The translations under genes and the position numbers were made by a program. From Ciona savignyi (Eukaryota > Chordata > Ascidiacea > Phlebobranchia > Cionidae): a stretch of DNA of 64,000 nt. The stretch is from the NCBI GenBank assembly GCA_000149265.1, contig CH003381.1, forward strand, positions 1,815,224 through 1,879,223, read 5' to 3'. The notes under the pieces were generated by a model. It ran no database searches, had not been told where the DNA came from, and saw only the letters and a program-made list of their open reading frames with translations. Positions within the stretch are counted from its first letter, which is position 1, and each line of letters begins with the position of its first letter. Shown in pieces: positions 47,701 through 59,700 of this stretch.

Positions 47701-50700
47701 AATTTAGCTAGTGTCGTATTATGTGTTGTAATATGGAGTGCAATAACAGGCACATATGCACGTGAGTAATATCATTTTTTGCTTAAATGGTATATTAATG
47801 TACTGTTAATCTAACAAATATTTAAAGGGTAGAGAGTAATGAACACTTTAGTTTAACAAAGGTTTAATTATAATTTTTAGTATTAACTAGGCTAATGTGT
47901 ATTGTACTATATTTAAACAATAATTCTAGTATGTATGTCATAAATTCTTTATCCCCGCAGATGGAAAAAAATAGCCGTGTTAATTATAGGCCTACTATAT
48001 TAAAAAAGATAACAGTACCTTAAAAAAAGATCACTTTGACTAACTAATGCCTGATTTTAATGGTACAAATTTAAACTATTCGACACGCTACCATAAATAA
48101 ACTAAATGTCCATGGTAGGCTATTAGCCAAAGCGAAAAAATAAAAATTCAGGAAGTTGGTACATTTTTTTCATTCTCCTTGTTTTATTTAATCCTCTTTA
48201 CTGATTTTTTTAATAGAGGTTTAAATTACATTAAAACTGCAGCTAAGGTGAAAAGTGTTTTTTTGTAAACTGGATACAGCAGAGTTTAAAATTCTTTAAC
48301 TGCTAAGAATGCTATTTGGTTCATCATTACATTAGCATTCACATTTTTTTAATCTGTTTCTTTTCTCAAAATCTGTTTCTGTTCAGATATTAATCTGTTT
48401 CTTTTCTCAAAGTCTGCAGACACGGCACGGTATGCAGAAAGCCAGACGATACAATTACATACTCAACACAAAGAGTACCACTGTTGGAACAACGCTTAAC
48501 ACATGGAAGAGTGTGGTATATAAAACCAAATCAAAATCAAGAATTTAACATTTTCCTGAGATTCTCAGTAAGGACAAGTTTTTTTGAATTTACAAGTTAA
48601 ATTTTTGCACCATCATTTAGGTATTTGGTTTTATTCAGAAGTAATCTAAATTTACATTAAATGCAGAAAATTATAGGGTGGATTTCCCACCTAGACAATT
48701 ATTCTGGTTGTTTCACTAACCCAGGCATTAAAAGAATGTTTTTGAGGTAAAGTGCAATCAAGGATCGTTTAAAATGATCGAACAATGAATAATCTCACAG
48801 CATATCTTCTTCACAATTCTAAACAAATAAACGCTTTAGGTTTTTCGGCTCAGTGCAAATGCGAGAGTGAGAGTCACGACGCACTACAATAACCAAAGTC
48901 CTCAAGTAACAATTCTTACAGCAAGACCCCACACAGGCCAGCCTTTCACGCTTTTACGAAATTCAGCCATTTGGGTGTCGATTTTTGTGCCATATTTTCC
49001 AAGGGGAAGTAGTATCAACCTACAACTTGATTATAGAGGTAACTAAAATTTTTACAATAAATATTGCACTTTCCAATCAATATTTCCCAATATAACGAAA
49101 AGGAAAAATATAATACGTAAATCTGACTTTAATATACATAAATAATATGTAAAGGGTATTGTTAAACTACTTTATTCAAAATTTTGATATATATACATTA
49201 ACTGCCGTAATGGTTTGTCATTAGGCCCAGCGCGTAGGTGTGTTTTTTACAGAGTTGAGTTAAATCATGTGACATCCATGTGTGCATAGACTTTATTATT
49301 AGTGTGTTTCGTTGAATTACTTCATATAAATTAAAACAATAGTTTTTGGTGGTAAGCATATTTTCTTCATATTGTGCTATGTCTAAAGTGATAATTTACC
49401 CATTAAAGTTTACAAAAAAATATATTAAATATGTTGTGCATGCATAAGACTACCACACCAAAATAATGGTTTCATTTATTTTTTCAGCATACTTAGTACA
49501 GGGGGCAAACACTACTTTTACAAGACATATATCAACCACAACCCCCACCCAAAGACATATTTCTACAACCCCACCAACTACAACTGAGCCTGACACAACT
49601 ACATCAACTACCACAACTACCACACAAGAACCCACCACATCACCCCCTCCAACACCATCATCGGACAATATTCCGCCACCAATCCTTACACAGGATGGAG
49701 TCTTAGGGTAAGAAGAAAAATGGCTTATTATGGGTCATTTCATGTTAAATTAACAATTCAATAAAACATTAAAAATTTTTCACAGTGCATACAGTTTTTT
49801 ATTGCTGAATTTAAACTGGAATCTTCCAGCTTAATACAGTTAATTCTATATCTCATTTTCCTTTATCTAATGGGTAAAGACTATCAGACGCATGACTAAA
49901 ACTAGTCTAACCTCATCTTGTGCAAACTTATTGTTGGGATGAACCTTTATACTGTATTACTACTTACTAACAATACGCATTTAAAACCACATTAATGTAA
50001 AAAATATGTTTAAAAAGTGTGTTTTTTTACGAATTTAAATAAAAAAAATTTTCCTAACACCCCAAAAAATATGAGTTAACAGGGGTAAAACAAGTTTATA
50101 TACTATATTGTATCTTTGTATGTACCAAATTATGAAAAATATATAGATAAATAAAGGTAGGTGTAAGTCACAAGCCCTTTTTACATGATATCATGTTCAT
50201 GTCAGTTTATGATCTTTACTCTTTCAGAGCTAGGCTATATCATGCAAAATGAGTGCCCTGCCTGGAAATAATGATAAACTTTTTCGCCTTAATCTCGAAA
50301 ACTAAACAAGTTTCAGGAATAAAAGTTTTGCAACTATTATAAGTGTGCCAAATTTCTAGTTACAACAGTAAATGTCAGGTGCAAAAGTCATGTTTATTTG
50401 CCATATATAGCATTCTAGACCCAAACTTTACACATGTACAACGGATACATATATATATGGGTTTCTGGGGTTTAGAACCCAGTTTGTAACTCAACCAAAG
50501 TACAGCAGCACAAAACAACAAGTGGTGTCTAACTTTGCGCTGCAATAAAACAAGGAAAGAACTGTGCCTTGCATGTAATAATAACACGGGTTAAGGGACC
50601 TCAAATTTATGTAATCAGTATCTTTAGTAAAAATGTTTGTATTAAATAGTAATGATTTTTTCTTTTACATGTGTCTCTGTGCAAACAACAACAGTCACAA

Positions 50701-53700
50701 AGGTAAGTTGGCAAAATATATCATTTATATGGGAATTATAGAAAATCTTCTTTATATGAAATTAAACCATAACAAAAAATAGTTTTATAAAAAATAGATG
50801 TAAATGAACAAATAGGTATCTCCCTGTATTTCAGTGTGTATAAATGTTTAATAATGCCTTTTTAATTTATACCCTTTTACAGCATTAAATACAATGCTAG
50901 ATTTTAAACTACAGTATACTTGTTCCTTGTGTTGAACAGCTTAATTAAAACATGAACAGTACAGATACAACCAATCTAATCACGCCAACCAACTCACAGG
51001 CACTGAATGTACAAGCCAAATATGCTTAACACAGCGTGGATATATATCACACGATGGCACCAGTGCACCAAGCAGCACACAAGAAATAAGAAGTTTAACT
51101 GGCCCAACAACTATTGTGGTTTTCATCAAGAACATCACCGTAAGATTAGATATATGCATATAGCGTTGGTTCTAAGAACTTATGCTTTTTGGATGAGAGG
51201 ATCAGAAATAATTCTACAACTATTGCTATTTATGTTCAGAATAACGACCACATGCATAACGAAAATTGCCACATTAAAAAATTAAAGTGTTATGATAAGA
51301 TCAGATATATGAACATGGTGTTATTTCTAACGACTAATGCTTTTATTTGGCGATCGGAAATAGTGATAAAAACTATTGATATCTGTCTAAAGTGGTGTGT
51401 CATATGTCCATGTTTAAAACCCAAAATATGATCAGTTACAACTAAAAGCTATTTAAACACCAGCATATTGCACCGATCACATTTAGGCATGTTTGAAACA
51501 AAATTATCTAGTAGACCGCCTATTTTATTTGCATAACGATTCTATTTTATCAAGACGTTATTTAAATTTGCACTTTCCAATAAATGTAAATTCAGCCAAC
51601 TTAGCTATATAAAACGTGGCCCAAATGGCTCAAGGCAAGGTGAACACGTCAATATAAACTTTAAATTCTTTTCCACCTGGCAGCAGCAAACTCGAATGAA
51701 GTTTTTTTACGTTTTAGCTGAAATTTTGTACTCACATTTACCGGTTTCCAATCTTACGAAAATTCACTTGGTGTAATAACTCCCAGTATTTAAAACCACA
51801 AGTCAACTGTTCCTGCTTTGGATGATGTTGTATCTAATAACTTGATCATTCTTTTTCAGACCACCGATGGCTACAACAACAACCTTTTAGTGGTCTTAGC
51901 ACCAGGAGACACACCCACAGTAATCAGCGGACTAGATAATAGAATGTTTGTGTTCAGACAAACGACCTCAGTCTACATTCATGTGGTTAGATATACTCAA
52001 GTCAACTACGAGTTGGAGTTTTACAGTAAGTAAGGTTTTTTTTCAGTAAACACAAACAAATTATTCACAAACACATTCTTTTAATCAGGGTATGGGTATT
52101 ATAATACAAGATTTTATTGTCCCAAAATGTTTTTACCAAGTTTAAGCAACTATCAGGAATTTTACACTTATTTTAAAAAATCGTTTCCCTATTAAATACT
52201 AAAAGTGCAATTAACTTATTTATAGGTTATATCTATAATTTGAGATCTGTTTTTTAGATAAAATATTTTCAAAATTACAGAGGGCTGCGGTGTGTTTACC
52301 GGGGACAATGTTGCTTTACAAGTGGAACAGTCACCCCTGCAATGTTGGGTGGTGATTCCAGGAGAAAATACACCAACAACTGCAGGGCCAACCGACCAAA
52401 GCACAGTGGCCGAAACCTACATGGCGTTAATGAACACAACGTTGGGCCCGAATGTTACGGTCACAGTCACCAATCTATTACAAGGTGATTTAGAAACACT
52501 TATTTAATTTTTTTTTTAATTTGTGTCTTGTGTATCTTGTAATGTTGCTAAAAAGGTTTTTTGACATAAAAAACATAATTTATAACAAAGAGCACTAAGT
52601 GATACTAATAATAAGCATATCTCATTTGATTTATAAATACGTTTAGTCACATTTTTGCCAAAGACCATTTTTAGACAATGTTATAACAGTGCTACGCATA
52701 GACCAAGTTTTTTTTAGAACTAAAGTTACCCAAAACCAAATACCAAGCATGTCTTTCACAGGAAATGACCTGTTGATTGCCAACTCGGAAGACATAAGCA
52801 GCGATTACTCCATTGCAACAGTGGAAAAGCAGTCAGAGACAATCATAATGAATGATGGACAAAGAAGATTCACAGCAATTTTGCTTGATTTAAACTGTCT
52901 AAGTGCTATTGCATGCAGAGCCGCGCGTTTTCGCTTTATAGCTTCTGGTATGTTGTTTTTCTACACAAATATGCTTATTAGGAACAATTTAACTTAGAAT
53001 CAAAACCTTTTATAAAATGATATTTCAGGCTGCTTTAGTTCTGTATGTTGTGAAAGGGGGTATGGTTGTATCTTTTTACGGCAAAAATACTTTTTCTTTT
53101 AACTACTATTTCCAGAAAAAGAAGATATTACCAGATGATTTTTTTATGATAAAAATCCAGAACTTAAAGCCCATATTTTTTTATATTAATATAAAAACGA
53201 AAACATTCTTTTACAGCGATGTACAAGGCAGATGTCCAGTGCATTAAGGTAAGCCACCAATTTGCATTCAACAGTGATTCCTCATTTTGATAACTTATTT
53301 AATGGAACAGAGAGAACAAGAGTGTCGGTTTAACATCGGCAACACTGCAGTGAATTGTTCACAGCGGAATCTGCTTTCATTACAAGTGGCTGTGTTAGAA
53401 GCAGACGAAAGTGACTTTTTAACGTCCAATTGCCCAGCGTACTCAAATTTTTTGACAACCATAAATAATGTAAGAATAGTGAAATTTGACAAATCTTATA
53501 TGGTACAGTTGACAAAAAACTAAATGTTTTTGTAGACATGGTTTGGGTAATTCGTAATTAAAAACACTTAAAAACAATTAAAGAAAAAAAGTCTATAAAA
53601 ATGTATCCGTAATGTTTATTAAGTAATAGTATATTTATATTGAGGGAGAGACAGATACGGAATATTATTAAGTGTAATTTGTTTTGCATAAGGACGTTTA

Positions 53701-56700
53701 AAAAAAACAAAAAAAACATTTAAGCTGAATATCTAATTTTAAGTAGCGTAATGTTAAATAAACAACGAGAATTTTGCTTTAAAACTTTATACAAAAATAT
53801 TCCCATCTAAACCACATTTCACCTATATATTTGTATAAATGTGAGTTTTTTGTATTTAAGTCGTTACCACCACAAGTGCTACAATTCGAGACATTTGACC
53901 GAGGATCAGCTATAATCTTCAAGGCATTAAAACCAGGATGCAAAAGTACAAAGCGTTTTTGCAAGTTGGGATGCAAAAAAGGTAAAAACGAACTCTATTT
54001 TAGTATGATGTGGAAAAGGTTGATTAAATAAAATTTTTATGAACACGATTTTAAGGCATAAAATTTCTTTAGAATTATAGTAATAGCTGCTTGTCACTTT
54101 TTTGTCGGTAGCCATATATAGATTTTGTGACTATAATTTTAACCTCATTGACCAACCAGTTTATTTTGACTTAAGTAACCACAGTTTATAAAACAAAAAT
54201 GACTGAAGTAATACTAAACAAATCGAAAAAAATGTTATTTATACTTAGTAGAATAAGCAACGTTATTTTATGTATGATAATATTTTTTATTTGCAGTTTA
54301 TGATTACATTTTTATATATTTGCAGTTAGAAGGAAATGCAGATCATCATGCTTCTTATTTGTGGTGCTTGGAAAGATGTGTCAGCACTCAGTTTTTAACT
54401 GAAGTATTAATTCACAAAAAAGTGGAACTGTTGTTTTTAATTTATTTTAATGTAAAAATGATGGATTGTTGACCTGAAGTGCCATGAACTGCTTTTTTGT
54501 TAAAACCTTATTTACTGCACATATTAGTGTTTTAATTTTTATTGCATCATAATATTTTTAGAAGATTCCAATGTAAAGAAGTTTAGGAATTATTTTCTTA
54601 AGTGATATTAAATTTACCTCCGCCATTGTACATCAGTTATACTTTTTAATATGTTTAACATCCAGTTAGCCATACTGATCATTTAGGAATTTTTCGCCAT
54701 TATACATACACATTGCAAAAAGATAATTTACACCATTAAGAAAGCATCACAACTTGTTGAATCTTAACATGAATCGCAATAAAATTGTTGGTGACTTTGC
54801 ATTTTTCATTTATTGGTATTAAGCTATTTAGCAAGCCTTCAGGCATTTTCCGTATTGTTTAGAATTTAAGTAACTTAGTGTCTGGCAATGTCTGATTATT
54901 TTAATTGGATAACGTCTAAATTGGCAGGTTTTGATTTTTTTCTTAATCAAGATAACTATTAAGCAGACCAAAGCAAGACTGAATTTCATAAAACCATCCT
55001 AAAAAAAGTTTTGCGAAAAAAAATTGTCACCTTTGCCACAGATTTAGCCTAAGGTGTCTGTTACAGTAAGAGGATCATTTCATATATTTGCAAGTGCTTC
55101 ACAACAGACAGCACAAGTTTAAGTGGGCCACACAACAAGTGAGCTGTAAACCGATAGGATACCTTATTTTATATCAAGAAGTAGCTTTCAAATATAGACG
55201 GTGAAAATGAAGGTACTAATTCTAACCTGCATGGTATTTTGCATAGTGCACACAGCATTGTCAAGTAAGTTTAAAATATATATACATTTTCATAGCTAAA
55301 ACTGTCTAAAAATCTAATAGTAAATAAAAGTTAATATTACAGTTTTGCCAAACTTAAAAAAAGAGTAACACATCTTAATAATACAATATTCTTTGCATTT
55401 ATGAAAAATTTAAATGACGTTTTATGGGTCTACAGTCTGCCCTGCGAATTCAGTATGCCGTGAGGATAGATCAACGATTTACCAACTTGCACAGACAATC
55501 AGCATGGTTGAAAGAACCCACAACAGGGGCAGAGCTTGGTACATACAACCGAGTTCAAGTCTTTTTAACATAATACTGGCGTTCAAGGTGGGTTGTGGAT
55601 GCAATGCGTGAAGATTGCGACGTTGTGTTCACAAATGAGTGAATATCATTAATACTATTTGTGGAAAATATGCTACTAAAAGAATCTTGACTCATTTGTG
55701 TATGTGTATTGTATAAAGTGTATAAATACAAAATATTAAACCTTTGTTGAGGAAATCTGTAAACTGGTGTTTGTGAACACTGCTTTCAGGCATAATAGTA
55801 AGTTTTACGCTTGTAAATTACCGGTGTAAACTGATTTACCACCATAATAGTATAGGTTGTCGATACATGCGGTAAAAAATCGAAATGGTACCGCAGCACT
55901 CAATGACGTAAATTGCACTGGGCTTGGTAATTTGAGAAATGATTAAATCGGATACAAAACCAAAATTATATTAAAAAATACTATGTTACATCTTTAATAT
56001 AACAAAAATACTGTTATGTTTGTTAACATGACATTCTAAAAAAAAAATTTTTAGAAGAATATATTTAAAAAAATGTCCTCATATTAATAATTTTCTCATG
56101 ATATTATTCCAATACTTTATTTTCTGGAAAAACAACATTACAGGAAAACGAAATTTTTAGAAATTTATTTCTACAAGTACCAATAACGGATACCCATAAT
56201 TTAAATGTTTTATTTCAATTTTAACAGAATTTCAACACCACAATTCAGTCACCTGTAATGCTGATCACCTACTACAATCAGACGGTTAAAACAGTGCAAT
56301 ATCTGTACGGGGCACAGGGGGATTTTGAAATTGTGAAACAAAATGCCATGACAATTATATTGTATGCTCCGATTAGAATGTATGACAGTGCCGAATTTAT
56401 TCTGCATTACTATGGTAAGTTTTTTGGCGATTGTTTGCCAAAAAATCAAAAACAAAAATACACAAAATTTATATGCAAGTGGAAATGTCTATTCTGAGAA
56501 TTTTAATATTAAATTCAAAAATAAATTCCACTTAGCGTCCATTTGAAATTAACAAAATGAAAACCAGGTTTAATTAATAAAATAATTAAAAAATTATTTG
56601 TAAGCATTACGTTGCAGGTTATATAATTTTCTGAAATATTACTTTATGAGGTTGAGGTTAAATATTTGACTTGACATGTCCCAAATTATACACAAACGAA

Positions 56701-59700
56701 GCATCTCAAGCTATTACGATAGCGATTCTCCTAAAGAACAACTTACGAGATAGTGGCAAATTACGAGATAGATGGCTGATTTCAAATGACATTTGAATGA
56801 AGTTACAATGAATACAAAAATACTTGAACGATCAATCATCATCCCAATGATAAATTTTAACCGGTTACAAAAAAAGCATTCGTCATTTGAATTACAATCA
56901 TTCGAACCCAACCCTGATAAAAACATACAATCAACACTGGATAAGTAGTTAAAGGTGTGGTGTATTTACCAATGATAATCTTTACCATCAAAAAAACGAG
57001 TTTGAAAACTACGGGACTATTAAACAGGTGCACAAATTTTAGAAGTTTATGCTACAATTTTCCACAAGCCATAGTTGGACCAAAATCAGAACCCGGTTAA
57101 ATGGCAAAAATAACTGGTTATGAATCATATTAAATATCGGTACCTGTACTTAAATGATGATATATGAAATACACAATCCACCTTTAAAAATAAAAAGCAA
57201 GCATTTTTTAATCACTGTAATCTTTAAATTGTAAATTCAATATCAGAAAATCAATGTCAGAAAATTACAACAAAAATAAAAAATAATGATAGCAAAGATT
57301 TTTTTGAAGCTCGCATATATGGAAATGCCAAATTAACACGATCACTGAACAAACTTTTGTTACTTTCCACAGCTGGGTGTGATATACTGACCACCACGGA
57401 AAGCCAGTTTGTGTACCCACCTAGACTCAACAGTGGTGTGTCAAATTCCACTAAATGCTGGATTATTCACCCGTTTAACACAAATGCAAGGGAGCGGATT
57501 TATTTCAGTTTTCGAAATGTTTTGTTAGACCGGGACCAGAAATTACAGGTCTGTACAAAAACTACCCTAAATTAAAGAAAACAGCTAAGAAATATTTAAA
57601 GAATGATTTTAAACAGTATTTAAAAATTTTAAATGCTACATTGTGTTTTCATTTAAAAGTCGAACCTGTGTTTGGAGGTTTTAAATTTAGTAGGCCTATT
57701 TTTGGAAGAAAAAACAAAATTGAAAAAACAAAAAAAATGTTAAAATTAATTCTGATATTAAAAGATTTCTCTCTCAGTCACTGGCATTAAAAACTTTCAA
57801 TTTCAGCTGTGGGATTTACACACATCGGCTTTTATTGGCGAGCTGTCCGAGGTGACTACTCACCACTTGGTGGTAGCAAACTCCTACGCAGCGCAACTTG
57901 TCATGGTTGAGTTGGCATGCGGGTCCACCAACTCCCCCCAATGCAATATGCGCCGGACGCAAATGACCGCCAACTATTACGGTAAATTTTTTATAATTTT
58001 TTATATAATTGCCATGTAACAATTTTAGATTAAATACATTTTACATTTAAACAAAATTTGATCGTCTAACAACTATATTTTAAACTAAACATTATGGTAA
58101 ATTTTCACAACCCAAATAAAAACTTTAAATAATAACTAACTGTATTTTTTAACCAGAAATCTTATTTTAATTATAAAATATTAGTAATATTTTTTGTTTA
58201 AGACGATTTTTTAATTTTTAGCGATGAACAGTACTGATGTAGACTGCATTCAAGTAAGTGTTTTTGTGGTGTTAAATAATCACATTTGTGGGAAAGGAAT
58301 TTACCAAAAAAACTTAAAAATAATTGACTGATTTACAGATAAACTTGTTGTTTCAGAATCCTCGTGTTGTTGCGGGAATTGTGTTTAAAATATCAGCACG
58401 TTTTGTGGTTAACCTTGAGCAACTAATTTATCTTCCAGAATCAAATGCGATGCACGCTAGACAATGGGACAATGCCGGAGGGATTTTGTCGTCAACTCGA
58501 ATGTGCAGGACTTAATAATATGCTGTCTGAGGAATATGGCATGGAAGAGGTATTTTATTATCGGTGATTATTAAAATAATAACCTAAAAATAAATAAAAT
58601 ATGCTTATTAATAAAAAAAAAACTGAAAATGGATATGTTAATAATAGCTCTTAAATTAACAAGATATCAAATTTGAAATTACCAATATATTTTTACAAGA
58701 TTATCGGTAAATTGTTTTGAGCCTACTGAGATTCAGAAACAATTATCAATTTTACCATTTATCTTTTACAAGATTATCAGTTCAATTGTTTGGTGTCTGC
58801 TGGGATTCAAAACAAGTACTTATTTGACTCTCCTATTTTCACAGTCAAGTGGGCCAGTGACACGTTCTGGAGACGTCAGCACCAACAGAAACTTATCCAT
58901 GAGAGTCGTTAAAAATTGCAAGCTTGGAATACGCTACTGCCAGTGTCCCAAGAAAATCAACCTGCTCTCATTCTGCATTCCGAAGATCAAGTGCAAAAAA
59001 CGTAAGTTTAAAGCATGGGTGTGCGTATTAACCACAAATGGACCGGTTGTTACTTGAATTGGCTGGTGAGGGTTTTTCATGACTGCAGTTGGCCTGCACG
59101 AGATTTTTTAACAACTTAAAGGGGACATTTTGTTACTAAACCAACAGAGTTTGTCTGTGATCTTTGAAATATTCTAAAAAAGCACGTAAGACTAAGACCA
59201 TTGTTTATGAACCATAAAATTACAAACTGATGGTAATTAATTAACCGAAGAAAATATTTAAAATCCTGGAGTAATCTCCTTAACAAAATAATTTACGTAA
59301 TACAACAAATCTGATTACAATCTGACACTCTGTTTACTGTCTCAGTGAGGCAGTGCCGCAGGAAATGTGCCGTTGCTAAGCGGATGTGCCAAAACCTCTT
59401 TTTGCACGAAAGCGTTACGCTAGTCTAGGGGTAAGGAGGGTTCTAGCTAACACAGAAGCTTTCCGCCACTAAACCGCACGTTGCACGAAACGCAGGAGAT
59501 AGTAGAAACCGGTTTTTAAGAATTTTACAAACTTAGCGACCACTCTGTTTTGACCCAAAACAACACCAATTACACGAGGCTTAAACAGCTTACTTTAAAT
59601 TAAACTTCTTTACTTCAAAAACCAATACTCGATAAACATCTTGAAAATGTCGCTGCTTTTGCTGGCATTAATGACAATTGTCAAATTTAAGTTAAAAATA

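Noticed and set aside
49450..49668. Val/Gly-rich open frame on the minus strand
   Set aside because: It is the antisense shadow of the Thr/Pro-rich linker exon of gene B.
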